A stretch of DNA of 64,000 bases from CAWCGU01 sp963838095 (GCA_963838095.1 CAWIPO010000006.1:558001-622000); one strand, 5' to 3'. Positions 26,637 to 35,497 are shown, numbered from the stretch's first letter. Notes: generated by a model from the letters alone, not told the origin. Numbers and translations: made by a program.

Positions 26637-27587
26637 GTGTACAGGGCGATCGGACTCTTTCTGACGGCTGCGCTCTTCGCGAGCTGCGCCGGTCCCGCCG
26701 CGGCGGCCGCGGGACCGCAGACCAGTCCGAGCCATGGCGATTTCGCCGGCCAGGTCGAGGTCGGCGACGGCCGCTCCCTCTACATGGAATGCCGGGGCGA
26801 AGGCTCTCCGACGGTGATCCTCGAGGCCGGTCTGCGCAGCCGCTCCGATTTCTGGAGCGTCGCCCTCGACGAGTCGACGCCGACGCCCACCGTCTTCCCG
26901 GGAATCGCCGAGTTCACCCGCGTCTGCGCCTACGACCGCCCGGGGACAACGCTCGGAACGGACGAGTTCAGCCGCTCGACCCCGGTGCCGATGCCGCGGA
27001 CGGCGCGCGACGCGGTCGAGGATCTCCATTTACTGCTGCGAAGGTCGGCCCTCGAAGGCCCCTTCGTGCTCGTCGGCCACTCCACCGGCGGTCTCATCAC
27101 CCGGCTCTACGCCACCAAGTATCCGAAGCGGGTTGGCGGGCTGGTTCAGGTCGACGCGCTCTCCGAGTTCCTCGAGGGTCCGTTCACGCGCAAGCAGATG
27201 GCGGCTTATGACGAACTGAACAACGGGCCGATCGAGGGCCTCGACTACCCCGACCTCGAGCAGGTCCTGTTCCGCAGGAGCTTCGAAGAGATGCGTCGGG
27301 CGGCGGATCGCCATCCACTCGAAGGCGTGCCAGTAACGGTGATCTCGCGAGCACTGCCGCTTCCGCTACCGGACGGCCTCCCGGCCGGTCTGACGACGCG
27401 GGTCGCGGAACGCGCCTGGGCGAAGTCGCAGGACCGCCTGGCCCGACTCACGCCGAGAACTCGCCGGACAATCGCCAAGCGGAGCTCCCATTACGTGATG
27501 TTCAGCCAGCCTGGGCTGATCATCCGCGCGGTCGAGCGCATGGGTAGAAGCTGCGCTGACCTCCTGCGTCCCGCGCACGCCTCTTGA
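26637..27587 (+). CDS. exported alpha/beta-hydrolase (probable lipoprotein)
   Basis: 316 aa from GTG 26637. A signal segment AIGLFLTAALFASCAGPAAA has a lipobox-like FASC, so lipid anchoring is plausible. Hydrolase motifs: VCAYDRPGTTLG, nucleophile LVGHSTGGLITRL (Ser about residue 151), late His in KRSSHYVMFSQP. Related to lipases/esterases of the proline-iminopeptidase-like group. An in-frame ATG at 26544 would put 31 polar residues before the signal and is rejected. Lies within the tRNA-Asp-bounded segment. Confidence 0.72.
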   Translation: MYRAIGLFLTAALFASCAGPAAAAAGPQTSPSHGDFAGQVEVGDGRSLYMECRGEGSPTVILEAGLRSRSDFWSVALDESTPTPTVFPGIAEFTRVCAYDRPGTTLGTDEFSRSTPVPMPRTARDAVEDLHLLLRRSALEGPFVLVGHSTGGLITRLYATKYPKRVGGLVQVDALSEFLEGPFTRKQMAAYDELNNGPIEGLDYPDLEQVLFRRSFEEMRRAADRHPLEGVPVTVISRALPLPLPDGLPAGLTTRVAERAWAKSQDRLARLTPRTRRTIAKRSSHYVMFSQPGLIIRAVERMGRSCADLLRPAHAS

Positions 27588-27617
27588 CACCCCTGGAATC
27601 CACCTTAGGATGGATTC
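27584..27617 (+). promoter_or_regulatory. promoter with overlapping palindromic operator for the M23 gene
   Basis: TTGACA (27584-27589, overlapping the previous stop codon), 16-bp spacer, TAGGAT (27606-27611). The inverted repeat GAATCCA (27596-27602) / TGGATTC (27611-27617) embraces the -10 box, an ideal place for a repressor. Confidence 0.6.
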
Positions 27618-27677
27618 GAATACGGCGAGGGCTGAGCAGGGCGACGGCGACCCCTCCAACGAACAGGGAGGCTCGGC

Positions 27678-28865
27678 ATGGCCGCAAGGCCCGGAGTGCG
27701 TAGATTTGGCATCGCGGTTGCGGGCTCCCTCCTCGCGCTGATCGCCGGAGCCTCCCTCGGCACCGGCGAGTCCTCGGCAGCGCAGACCACGGCCTTGCAG
27801 GTGACGACTACGGGTGCGCCACAGCGCGTCCACGGCACCGACGGGCGGGAGCACGTCGAGTTCAACCTGGTGATCACGAACAGCTTCACCGCCGAAGTCA
27901 CGCTCACATCCGTGACCGTGCGCGGCGACGGTGAGAAGCTCCTCACGCTCAACGGCGACGCGCTGGCCGAGTTCACCCACCCGGTCGGCGGCGGTCAGCC
28001 GACGACGACCATCCCGTCATCGTCCACCGTCGCGACGCTCGTCGACGTCGTCCTGCCGCGCTCCGCCGGGCGCACCGTGCCGAAACGACTCAGCAGCCGG
28101 ATCGCCTACACGTTCCCGCCCGGGTCACCCTCCGAAGCGATCATCGGGAGCAAGGTCGTCCGCGGGGACGCCCTGCGCGTCGATCGGCGCGTGCCGATCG
28201 AGGTCGCCCCACCCCTTCGAGGCACCGGCTGGGCCTCCGCCAACGCGTGCTGCGGCGACCCCACCGCCCAGCATCGCTCGACGATCCTGTCGGTGGACGG
28301 CACCTACGTGGCGATCGAAACCTTCGTGGTCGATTACATCCGAATCGTTGACGGCCGCTTCTTCGCGGGCGACGGCACGCAGAACACCGACTGGTTCGGC
28401 TACGGGGTCCCGATCCGCTCCGTCGCCGATGGAACGGTGGTCTCGGCGGTCAATGGCCGGCCCGAGGTCCCCCCGTTCATCGTCGGCAACCCCACCCTTA
28501 CCTCTCCGTCGGACTTGTGCGGCAACGGCGTCGTGGTCAAGATCGGGCAGGGCGAGTTCGCCCACTACTGCCACATGCAGACGGGGTCGGTCCGCGTCGA
28601 GGTCGGCGACCGCGTGCGAACGGGGGCGGCGCTCGGCCTGTTCGGCAACAGCGGGAACACGGACGGGCCCCACCTGCACTTTGGGATTCAGGACGGACCG
28701 GACGCCCTCACCTCGACCAGCCTGCCGTTCGAGATCGATCGCTTCCGCCTCGAGGGCACAGCCGCCAATGGCCCGGCGCCGGGCGAAGTCACGGTGATCG
28801 GCGAGCCGCACGACGAGCGCCGGTCGCATCCGCTCGTCACTTCGGTCAGCGACTACTCGCGCTGA
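27678..28865 (+). CDS. secreted M23 family metallopeptidase
   Basis: 395 aa. Signal peptide (FGIAVAGSLLALIAGASLG), an N-terminal beta-sandwich-like domain (residues about 35-180), then a LytM/M23 domain with DWFGYGVPIRSVADGTVV, FAHYCHMQTGSV and GNSGNTDGPHLHFGI supplying the H-x-H zinc ligand (about residue 332). The first ligand His of the usual H-x3-D is not obvious (expected near NTDWFGYG), so activity is less certain than for the M23 protein at 55150. Possible peptidoglycan endopeptidase. Own promoter at 27584; ribosome site AGGGAGG. Confidence 0.75.
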   Translation: MAARPGVRRFGIAVAGSLLALIAGASLGTGESSAAQTTALQVTTTGAPQRVHGTDGREHVEFNLVITNSFTAEVTLTSVTVRGDGEKLLTLNGDALAEFTHPVGGGQPTTTIPSSSTVATLVDVVLPRSAGRTVPKRLSSRIAYTFPPGSPSEAIIGSKVVRGDALRVDRRVPIEVAPPLRGTGWASANACCGDPTAQHRSTILSVDGTYVAIETFVVDYIRIVDGRFFAGDGTQNTDWFGYGVPIRSVADGTVVSAVNGRPEVPPFIVGNPTLTSPSDLCGNGVVVKIGQGEFAHYCHMQTGSVRVEVGDRVRTGAALGLFGNSGNTDGPHLHFGIQDGPDALTSTSLPFEIDRFRLEGTAANGPAPGEVTVIGEPHDERRSHPLVTSVSDYSR

Positions 28866-29185
28866 GCCCGCTGGTGGCTGGGCGGCGGAGCCGGTCGCTC
28901 GGGGGACGGCGGCGCTCCGCGTCGCCTGCGTCGCCACGATCCCGATCGGCGAATCGGTCGCCGCCGGCCCCCGTTCCGCTGCAGCCGCGTTCAGTCAAGG
29001 CCGCATAGTGTGGCTGCCGTCCGTGAGGCGGACTCACAGGCGCGCGAAGCTCTGCTTTCGATCTGACGCCGGACGACGGCGGTCCCCCGTGAGGGCTCCT
29101 CCTTTGCGCGAAATGCAGAAGCGCTGGAGCACCTACGGCCGTTTCAGGCGACGGTGGTTATACGGGGGTGTTTAACGTGGGACCA
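28866..29185. other. 320-bp interval without a supported gene
   Basis: No reading frame here has coding support. The interval ends at the second tRNA-Asp 3' repeat; just before it GTGGGACCAAGTCCC looks like an eroded T-arm, so this may be the distal junction of an integrated element. No integrase remnant is seen. Confidence 0.5.
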
Positions 29186-29203
29186 AGTCCCGTCGCTCCC
29201 GTT
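29186..29203 (+). repeat. att-like direct repeat, copy 2 (partial tRNA-Asp)
   Basis: Exact 18-bp copy of the tRNA-Asp 3' end, 2775 bp downstream of copy 1. The bases before it (TGGGACCA) still resemble a T-loop, but the rest of the tRNA is absent. Confidence 0.6.
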
Positions 29204-29207
29204 CTTC

Positions 29208-29572
29208 TCAAGCCTCTGGCAGATACTCCTCGGCCCACCGGCTGATCTGCGCGAGCGCGGGGATCAGCGCGCGCCCGGCTTCCGTCAGCGAGTAGCTGAC
29301 GGCGAGGGGCGGGCCTTCGTCGACGGTGCGCGTCACCAGGCCGGCCTCCGAAAGCCCGTTCAGCCGCGTGGACAGCATCGAGTCACTGATCCGGTCGATC
29401 GCGCGGGCGAGCTCACGAAAGCCGGCTGGGCCGGTGCTGAGATTGCCCAGCACGACACCCGTCCAGCGCTGTCCGAGGAGGTCGAACGCGCGCGCAAGCG
29501 CTACGTCGCCGCGCTCGCAGGTTTCGGCGTCAACGGGTTCCGGCTGCTCGATCCGCGTGGCTATGATGGCAT
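29208..29572 (-). CDS. HxlR-family (MarR-like) transcriptional regulator, one frameshift
   Basis: About 121 aa. Winged HTH with ETCERGDVALARAFDLLGQR, WTGVVLGNLSTGPAGFRELA, ISDSMLSTRLNGLSEAGLVT and YSLTEAGRALIPAL, diagnostic of HxlR proteins including the N-terminal Cys often used for redox or electrophile sensing. In the current sequence the frame with the N-terminus has no start codon. One missing base just after ATG 29572 would fix this. Divergent from the LLM gene at 29645 across twin palindromes, its likely operators. Confidence 0.72.
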
Positions 29573-29614
29573 ACTAGCAAGATGCTTGTTACTTAAGACT
29601 AGCGAGATGCTAGT
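29573..29614. promoter_or_regulatory. twin palindromic operators in the HxlR-LLM divergent region
   Basis: ACTAGCAAGATGCTTGT (29573-29589) and ACTAGCGAGATGCTAGT (29598-29614): arms ACTAGC / GC(T/A)(A/T)GT with a 5-bp centre, centres 25 bp apart. A further ACTAGT is at 29627-29632. The arrangement fits two regulator dimers on the same DNA face region. Confidence 0.7.
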
Positions 29615-29644
29615 ATTTCTGTAGCGACTAGTAAGAGTGACCAA

Positions 29645-30553
29645 ATGCCCGACTACGGCAACAAGATCCAATTCGCGTATTTCCTCACTCCCGACGCCGG
29701 CGATGCTGAGGGCGTGCTCGCGACGGCGGCCCTTGCAGACCATCTCGGCTACGACCTGCTCGGCGTCCAGGACCATCCCTACCAGCGCCGGCATCTGGAC
29801 GCGCTGGCGCTGGCTGGGGTAATCCTCGCTCGCACGGAGCGGATCCGCGTCTTCCACGCGGTCGGCAACCTGCCGCTGCGGCCGCCTGCCGTGTTCGCCA
29901 AGGCGGCCGCCACGCTCGATCAACTCAGCGGGGGCCGCTTCGAGGTTGGCTTGGGAGGCGGCGGCTTCCTGGACGCGGCGGAAGCGATGGGCGCTCCGGC
30001 ACTGACCCCTGGGCAAAGCATTGACGCCTTGGAGGAAGCCGTCGCAATCCTGCGCGCGAGTTGGAGCGGCGAGCGATCGCTGCGCTTCGACGGCTCCCAC
30101 TACCGGCTCCAGGGCATGCGGCCCGGGCCTGCGCCGGCGCACCAGATCGGGATCTGGCTCGGAGCTGCGAAGCCGCGCGCGCTCGCGCTCACCGGGCGCG
30201 CGGCCGACGGCTGGGTCGCCCCGCTGATGAACTATCTGCCCCCGGCCGCCGCCGCCGAGTCCCAGGCCGTGATCGACCGCGCCGCGCGCGAGGCCGGCCG
30301 CGATCCGCGCGAGATCCGGCGCATCTACAACATTCCCGGCGCGTTCACCCCAGCGGCCGATGCGCCCGCAAGTGACAGCGACGAGTCGATCGTCGGCCCG
30401 CCCGACCACTGGGTGGAAGTGCTGACCCACCTTGCGCTGGATCTCGGCTTTGACACGTTCATGCTCGCCGCGCCGCCCGATCCCGACACGCTGCGCACCT
30501 TCATCGAGGACGTCGCGCCGCAGGTCCGACAGCGCGTCGAGAAGGCGCGATGA
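29645..30553 (+). CDS. LLM class flavin/F420-dependent oxidoreductase
   Basis: 302 aa TIM-barrel: GYDLLGVQDHPYQRRHLD, LARTERIRVFHAVGNLPLRP, LDQLSGGRFEVGLGGGGFLD, PIWLGA-type QIGIWLGAAKPRALAL, GRAADGWVAP. These are the standard cofactor and substrate-loop motifs of bacterial luciferase-like F420 enzymes. Substrate unknown. Its stop overlaps the hemerythrin ATG by 4 nt, giving an operon under probable HxlR control. Confidence 0.88.
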   Translation: MPDYGNKIQFAYFLTPDAGDAEGVLATAALADHLGYDLLGVQDHPYQRRHLDALALAGVILARTERIRVFHAVGNLPLRPPAVFAKAAATLDQLSGGRFEVGLGGGGFLDAAEAMGAPALTPGQSIDALEEAVAILRASWSGERSLRFDGSHYRLQGMRPGPAPAHQIGIWLGAAKPRALALTGRAADGWVAPLMNYLPPAAAAESQAVIDRAAREAGRDPREIRRIYNIPGAFTPAADAPASDSDESIVGPPDHWVEVLTHLALDLGFDTFMLAAPPDPDTLRTFIEDVAPQVRQRVEKAR

Positions 30554-31081
30554 CCCCGGACGCTCAACCAAGAGCGACCGGCTTCGAGGAGGCCCCAGAG
30601 ACCGTCCGGGGGCGGGCGATGTACGAGATGCTGCTCACGGTTCACGCCCTTATCCGCCGCGACCTCGAACGTGTGGAATCTCTCGCGGCGCGAGGCGCTC
30701 GACGGCCTCCCGGCGGAGGAGCTGCGCGAGGAGCTGCATGAGATCAAGCGCGACGGACTGCTGTGGCAGCTCCAGGTCAACTGCCTGCGCTACTGCAGCT
30801 TCGTCCATTCACACCACAACGCCGAGGACGGCGACTTCTTCTCCGAGCTGCGCGCCGCCAACCCGGCGATCAACCCGGTCGTCGACCGCCTCCAAGCCGA
30901 GCACCGCCGAGTCTCCGACGAGCTCGACGCGGTCGAGGTGGCAGCCAAGGCGCTCGAACGCGACGACAGCCGCCAGGCGCGCCGAGCGGTTGTCGACGCC
31001 CTCCACGCTCTCGAGCAGAACCTCCTCGCCCATCTGGACTACGAGGAGCTCAACATCGAGAGCACGGTCATCAGGCTCTAG
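30550..31081 (+). CDS. hemerythrin HHE-domain protein, one frameshift
   Basis: About 176 aa four-helix protein. RAMYEMLLTVHALIRRDLER supplies the first His; after a break near 30690 come FVHSHHNAEDGDFFSELRA, QAEHRRVSDELDAVE and LLAHLDYEELNIES, giving the H-HxxxE-H-HxxxD/E type di-iron ligand set. Such proteins bind O2, NO or iron. Coupled by ATGA to the LLM oxidoreductase. Convergent with 31078-31689 through CTAG. Confidence 0.78.
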
Positions 31082-31689
31082 TCCGCGCTCGTCCCAATGC
31101 CCGGGCCTTTGAACACCTGCACCCACCCCGACGGCTCGTACTTCTCGAACCGCGGGTCGTGGACCCATGAGAGGTGCAGATGGTGGCCGCAGCCGTGGTT
31201 CTCGTTGCCGTCGTAGCCGACCCAGCGAAACGGCGGCAGCGGCTGGCCCGGGCCCGGCTCGGCCCAGTGTGCGAGTCGCGTCGTGTCCCGCCAGTGGCGG
31301 TCGCAGCGGACGTCGAAGTCGAACGGTGCGACCGCGGTGAGGTAGTAAAGGGGCGCAAGATCCACCGCGAGCCCGATCTTGTGCTCGGAGAGCTCGACGT
31401 GGCACTTCGGGCAGCCGACCTTCTCGCCGTTCGGGAGCTTGCCGGCGAAGCCCTCGATCACGTAGACGTCGTAGTTGGACGTGATCCAGCGCAGGTTCGG
31501 GATCAAGCGGCGGTCGATGTACGCGCCCTCGGTGTGGGGAATCGAATCGGGGATTGGGACGAACTCCCCGGGGCGGTCGTTGATGCGCGTCTTCCCGGGG
31601 CCCTCCACATCGACCGCGCTCGCCGGGCCGGAGACCCAGAGCGCGATCCCTGCGAGCAGCCCTATGAGTGCAGCGGTCCCGTGCCGCAA
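31078..31689 (-). CDS. exported protein with M15/LAS-peptidase-like His/Asp motifs
   Basis: 203 aa from TTG 31689. Signal peptide (AALIGLLAGIALWVSGPASA), then IDRRLIPNLRWITSNYDVYV, a C-x2-C pair (VGCPKCHVELSEHKIGLAVD) and NENHGCGHHLHLSWVHD. S-E-H-x6-D and H-x-H resemble the zinc site of D-Ala-D-Ala carboxypeptidase/LAS peptidases, but the remaining family motifs are not evident. So either a peptidoglycan peptidase-like enzyme or a metal-binding homologue. Confidence 0.55.
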   Translation of the reverse strand: MRHGTAALIGLLAGIALWVSGPASAVDVEGPGKTRINDRPGEFVPIPDSIPHTEGAYIDRRLIPNLRWITSNYDVYVIEGFAGKLPNGEKVGCPKCHVELSEHKIGLAVDLAPLYYLTAVAPFDFDVRCDRHWRDTTRLAHWAEPGPGQPLPPFRWVGYDGNENHGCGHHLHLSWVHDPRFEKYEPSGWVQVFKGPGIGTSAD

Positions 31690-31714
31690 GACACCTACAG
31701 TGTGCCGACTGCTC

Positions 31715-32248
31715 CTAAAGCGTGCCGCCTGCGGCGGGTGGCGCGGCCGGATCGTCCCCGCTGCCAGGGTTCTCCCGCGCGAGGTAGTCCTCGACCAGGA
31801 GCACGTTCTCACCGGCGTGCTCGATCACGTTCAGCAGGTCCTGCATCAGCGCGACCTCCTCGACCTGCTCCTTCACGAACCACTGCATGAACTGCTCCGC
31901 GCGGTAGTCCTTCACGTCCCTGGCGAGCTCGAAGAGGGCGTAGATCTCCTCGCCGACCCGCTTCTCCTGCTCGTGCGCCATCCGCACGGGCGCGGTGGTG
32001 TCGTCGAAGCGGGTCTGCTTCGCCTCGATCGCCGGCATCCTGACCTCCTCGTCGACATCGAGCAGGTACTGGACCATCATCATCGCGTGGTCGCGCTCTT
32101 CGATCGCCTGGCGGTAGAAGAAGGCGGCGAGGCGGGGAAACGTCTCGGAGTCGTAGTAGACCGCGATCCCGACGTACTGCTGCGAGGCCGCGATCTCGTT
32201 CGCGATCTGGTCGTTGAGAGCGTCGGAGAACACCTTCTTCTTTGCCAT
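31715..32248 (-). CDS. ferritin
   Basis: 177 aa four-helix bundle. Ferroxidase-site Glu/His residues sit in IANEIAASQQYVGIAVYYD, QAIEERDHAMMMVQYLLD and FVKEQVEEVALMQDLLNVIE. No haem-binding Met at the bacterioferritin position is obvious, so a BfrB/Ftn-type non-haem ferritin. Stores iron in the cytosol as a 24-mer. The C-terminal tail (PGSGDDPAAPPAAGGTL) is disordered. Monocistronic; a hairpin lies upstream. Confidence 0.92.
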   Translation of the reverse strand: MAKKKVFSDALNDQIANEIAASQQYVGIAVYYDSETFPRLAAFFYRQAIEERDHAMMMVQYLLDVDEEVRMPAIEAKQTRFDDTTAPVRMAHEQEKRVGEEIYALFELARDVKDYRAEQFMQWFVKEQVEEVALMQDLLNVIEHAGENVLLVEDYLARENPGSGDDPAAPPAAGGTL

Positions 32249-32283
32249 CTGGTTCCTTTCCGAGGTTGCCGAGCCACCGTAGC

Positions 32284-32306
32284 GGAAAGCCCGAATTCGG
32301 CTTTCC
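32284..32306 (-). terminator. hairpin between the enolase-like gene and ferritin
   Basis: GGAAAGCC-CGAATTC-GGCTTTCC, 8-bp perfect stem, 40 bp past the stop of the enolase-like gene and 36 bp before the ferritin start. Could terminate the former or sit in the ferritin 5' leader. Nearby TTAGG elements faintly recall an IdeR box but the 19-bp palindrome is absent. Confidence 0.45.
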
Positions 32307-32345
32307 TAAGCCGGATTGAGGGGTCCCTAACGGATTTGAGCGTCT

Positions 32346-33419
32346 CTACCCGGCCCAGCGAAAGCCGGTCGCCGAAGGCGACGCCTCCAGCGGGCTCGAC
32401 GGCAAGCCATCGGGCACCGCGGGGTCGTTGTAGCCGGAGGGCGCGGTGTCGTTCGGCGAGTCGGGATGAAACAGCGACGCCAGGTATTGGATCTGCCCGC
32501 GCCCGACGCCCAGCTCGCCCTGGCCGCCGCCGTAGATCCTGATTCCCTTGCAACTGCAGTGCTCGTACACGGCCATCAGCTCCTGCAGCGAGCCGAAGCG
32601 CGACGGCTTCGAGTTGATCGCCGTCGGCCGGTGCTCCAAGCCGACGATGTCGGCGAGCGAGTGAAGCGGCGCGTCCCAGCTGATCCGGTCGGCGTGCGGC
32701 TCGAGCACCGGCCGGGCCTCCTCGTTGATGTCGGGGTCCTCCAGAAACGCCTCCGGAAACGCCTCGGCGACCGTCCGGTAGAGCTCCGGGTCGGTGTCGA
32801 CGTCGACGGGGGTGCCCTTGTAGTGGCCCTTCAGGTCGAGTACGTCGACCGGCGCCAGCTCCTTGATCTCCGCGACGAGCTCGGGCGTCCAGTCGTTCTC
32901 GGGATCGAGCTTGAAGCGCGTCGTCGGGTACTTGGCGAGCCGCTTTCGCAGCGGCTCGGTCGAGGAGGGGGCACCATCCGGGCCAAACCCCCCGAGGCGG
33001 GTCGAGCAGACGAAGTTGACCGGCTGCGGCTCCCGGCCCAGGGCCTCGTGCAGCGACGTTCCGGCCTGGCGCAGGGCGAGGTCGAGTGCCGCGCTCTCGA
33101 ATGCCCAGCGGCGGTAGTGACGTGAGGCCTCGGCGTACTCCGGCTCCGAGCCGGGAAACAGATCCAGCTCGCCGGCCAGCTCGCAGAACCCGCCCAGCGT
33201 CGTCACCCCGCTGAAATCATGGATCGGGCCCGCGTCGCGGTGGGCGATGTGGTCGAGCACCTCGTAGACGACGTCCTCGCCCAGTCCCTCCTCGCCGTTC
33301 CCGCGCAGGTGGATGATCGTCGACCCGCGCGTGAACTCGCCGTACTCGCGGTCGCCCGCCTCGAGCTCGTAGCCCTCGATCGCGAGCGGCAGCGCGGCAA
33401 GCGTCTCGAAGTCGGTCAT
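32346..33419 (-). CDS. enolase-superfamily-like protein
   Basis: 357 aa. N-terminal capping domain (IIHLRGNGEEGLGEDVVYEV) and barrel with KYPTTRFKLDPEN, VDVLDLKGHYKGTPVD, PEAFLEDPDINEE, AINSKPSRFGSLQELM. The D / E-D / K-P-S positions correspond to metal and catalytic sites of muconate-lactonizing/o-succinylbenzoate-synthase enzymes, although the usual K-x-K and third acid are altered. Reaction not assignable. Monocistronic, 33 bp from the universal stress gene. Confidence 0.68.
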   Translation of the reverse strand: MTDFETLAALPLAIEGYELEAGDREYGEFTRGSTIIHLRGNGEEGLGEDVVYEVLDHIAHRDAGPIHDFSGVTTLGGFCELAGELDLFPGSEPEYAEASRHYRRWAFESAALDLALRQAGTSLHEALGREPQPVNFVCSTRLGGFGPDGAPSSTEPLRKRLAKYPTTRFKLDPENDWTPELVAEIKELAPVDVLDLKGHYKGTPVDVDTDPELYRTVAEAFPEAFLEDPDINEEARPVLEPHADRISWDAPLHSLADIVGLEHRPTAINSKPSRFGSLQELMAVYEHCSCKGIRIYGGGQGELGVGRGQIQYLASLFHPDSPNDTAPSGYNDPAVPDGLPSSPLEASPSATGFRWAG

Positions 33420-33452
33420 GCCAGAGCAGGCTAACGAGCGGCGATCGCCGGC

Positions 33453-33872
33453 CTATTCGGGGATCGGGACGACCAGCACCGGGCGCGTCGCAACCTGCAG
33501 CAGCTTGTGTGGCACCGAGCCGAGGATCGCTGCCTTGATCGGACCCTCGCCGTAGGTGCCGACGATGATCGCCCGCGCGTCATGCTGCTCGGCGAGCGAC
33601 AGCAGGGCGTCGATCGGGCGCTCGGGCACCAGCGCGAGCTCCGCCTTAAGCCCCGCCGCCCCGGCCTTCTCGATCGCCGCGGCGGTGACGCGCTCCCCGT
33701 ATTGCCTGACGACCTCGCGATGGGCGGCGTGCTCCTCTCCTGGGTCGCCCGGCTTGTACCCGAATGCGACCACCAGCCTGTCGCCGGTCCCGCGGGCGAG
33801 ATCGACCGCGGCGTCGAGGGCCGCGTCCGCGCATTCCGAGCCGTCGTAGCCGAGGATCAGCGCCCGTGGCAT
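33453..33872 (-). CDS. universal stress protein (UspA family)
   Basis: 139 aa from ATG 33872, which follows the permease stop by 1 nt (TGAGATG). ALILGYDGSECADAALDAAV, HDARAIIVGTYGEGPIKAAI and GSVPHKLLQVATRPVLVVP form the ATP-binding UspA fold, with G-x2-G-x9-G-S present (GTYGEGPIKAAILGS). Usually responds to starvation or membrane stress. An in-frame ATG at 33884 would overlap the permease. Confidence 0.88.
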   Translation of the reverse strand: MPRALILGYDGSECADAALDAAVDLARGTGDRLVVAFGYKPGDPGEEHAAHREVVRQYGERVTAAAIEKAGAAGLKAELALVPERPIDALLSLAEQHDARAIIVGTYGEGPIKAAILGSVPHKLLQVATRPVLVVPIPE

Positions 33873-33873
33873 C

Positions 33874-35430
33874 TCAGGGAACATCCTCCTCCGCCGCTCC
33901 CACGGCCTCCACCTTGCCCCCGCCGACCGCGATCTCGTGCGGGACGGCCTCGAACGCGGGCCGGCGGAAGAACTCGGTCGCCTCGCCGCCCTGGAAGCGC
34001 CGGATCAGCATCACGATCACCCCCAAGCCGGTGAAGAAGATCGCGATCGCAAGCGGCATGCCGAGGCCGAGCACCGCGTCCTTGCCGTAGGCGTTCTTGG
34101 GGTCGGCGAGCTCGCGCGCCGACTCGACCAACAGGTAGAAGAGCATTCCCGCGCCGATCAGGGGCGCGATGCCGATGAAGATCAGGTTCTTCGCCGAGCG
34201 AAACAGCTCGTGGCGCCAATAGATCGCGCACGCCAGCCCGGTGAGCGCGTAGTAGAAGGCGATCAAAAGCGACAGCGCCGAGAGGGAGTTGAACAGAAAG
34301 CGCTCGGAGATCAGGCTCGCGACGACGTACCAGATGGCGGCGAGAGCGCCGACAACGATCGTCCCGACGTCGGGGGTGAGGAAGCGGGGATGGATGCGGG
34401 CGAACACCTTCGGCAGCGCGCCGGCCGTTGCCATCGAGAGCGAGGTTCGGGAGCCGGGAAGGATCGTCGTCTGCGCCGACGAGATTCCGGAGACGATCAC
34501 GGCGACGACGACCAGGAACGCGAGCGGTCCGAGCACATCGTCAGCGACTGTGCCGAGTATGCCGGCGTCGTCATCGAAGCGGTTGACCTTTTGCAGCCCG
34601 GCGAAGGCGATCAGCGCCACGGTCACTGCGACGTAGGTGACCAGGAGGATCAGCGTGCTCGCGATGCCCGCGAGCCCGGGCGCACGGCTGGAGTCCTCGC
34701 TCTCCTCGGAGAGGTTGACGGCGCTCTCCCACCCCCAGTAGATGAACACGGCGAGCAACATCCCGGTGAGCAGATCCGAGTACGCGACGCCGAACGGCGA
34801 GAGCCACGACAGCTCGGGGTCGATCGAGGCGTCCGGGGTGTCGCCGGTCGCCAGGCGGACGAAGGCGACCCCCGCGAACAGCAGCATGATCCCGACCTGG
34901 CCGAGCGTGAGCACGCGTTGAAGGTGGGCTGAGAGCTCGGTGCCGATCACGCAGATCGCCGTCATCACTGCCATCATTACGAGCGCGAGGCACACCACCG
35001 CCACGCGCGACTTCTTCAGCTCGTCGAGACCGAGCAGGTCGAACGTGTAGAAGGCGGAGACATCGGCGAGCGAGCCGATCACCAGGATCCCGGTGACGCA
35101 GATCGCCCACCCGCCCATGAAGCCGAAGTAGGGGCCGAGCGCGCGGGTGACCCAGGAGAAGGTCGTGCCGCAGTCGGTGTCGACGCGGTTCATGTAGAAG
35201 AACGCAGCGGCGATGAAGAACATCGGCACGAACGAGAGCAGCAGCACGCCGGGGGCGTGGACGCCGACGGCGACGACGATCGAGCCGATCACCGCCGCCA
35301 GCGAGTAGGCCGGGGCGGTCGAGGCGAGACCGATCGAGAGCCCGTCGAAGAACCCGATCGCGTTCTTCTTCAGACCCTTGTCGCCGGTCTCCGCTCCGGC
35401 CTCCGATGCCGTGATCGCCGCGCTCTCCAC
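33874..35430 (-). CDS. APC family amino-acid/polyamine permease
   Basis: 518 aa, about 12 TM helices. The first helix pair contains KKNAIGFFDGLSIGLASTAP and AYSLAAVIGSIVVAVG, the unwound TM1 signature of APC transporters. VDTDCGTTFSWVTRALGPYF and the SGISSAQTTILPGSRTSLSM segment are also typical. GTG 35430 preceded by AAGGAGGAG. Operon with the universal stress gene, a common arrangement in actinobacteria. Substrate could be amino acids or polyamines; the neighbouring decarboxylase at 36183 makes polyamine/amino-acid exchange plausible (inference). Confidence 0.88.
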   Translation of the reverse strand: MESAAITASEAGAETGDKGLKKNAIGFFDGLSIGLASTAPAYSLAAVIGSIVVAVGVHAPGVLLLSFVPMFFIAAAFFYMNRVDTDCGTTFSWVTRALGPYFGFMGGWAICVTGILVIGSLADVSAFYTFDLLGLDELKKSRVAVVCLALVMMAVMTAICVIGTELSAHLQRVLTLGQVGIMLLFAGVAFVRLATGDTPDASIDPELSWLSPFGVAYSDLLTGMLLAVFIYWGWESAVNLSEESEDSSRAPGLAGIASTLILLVTYVAVTVALIAFAGLQKVNRFDDDAGILGTVADDVLGPLAFLVVVAVIVSGISSAQTTILPGSRTSLSMATAGALPKVFARIHPRFLTPDVGTIVVGALAAIWYVVASLISERFLFNSLSALSLLIAFYYALTGLACAIYWRHELFRSAKNLIFIGIAPLIGAGMLFYLLVESARELADPKNAYGKDAVLGLGMPLAIAIFFTGLGVIVMLIRRFQGGEATEFFRRPAFEAVPHEIAVGGGKVEAVGAAEEDVP

Positions 35431-35497
35431 CTGAATGCTCCTCCTTGCGCAGACCCTAACGGCATAGGGTCCGATCGTCCCGAACACGAAGGAGGAG

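Noticed and set aside
28517..29008. Open frame over the M23 gene end and following gap
   Set aside because: Arg/Gly/Ala-rich shadow translation of the M23 gene in another frame, with no ribosome site.
32284..32345. IdeR-type iron box upstream of ferritin
   Set aside because: Only isolated TTAGG pieces are present; the 19-bp palindrome is not.
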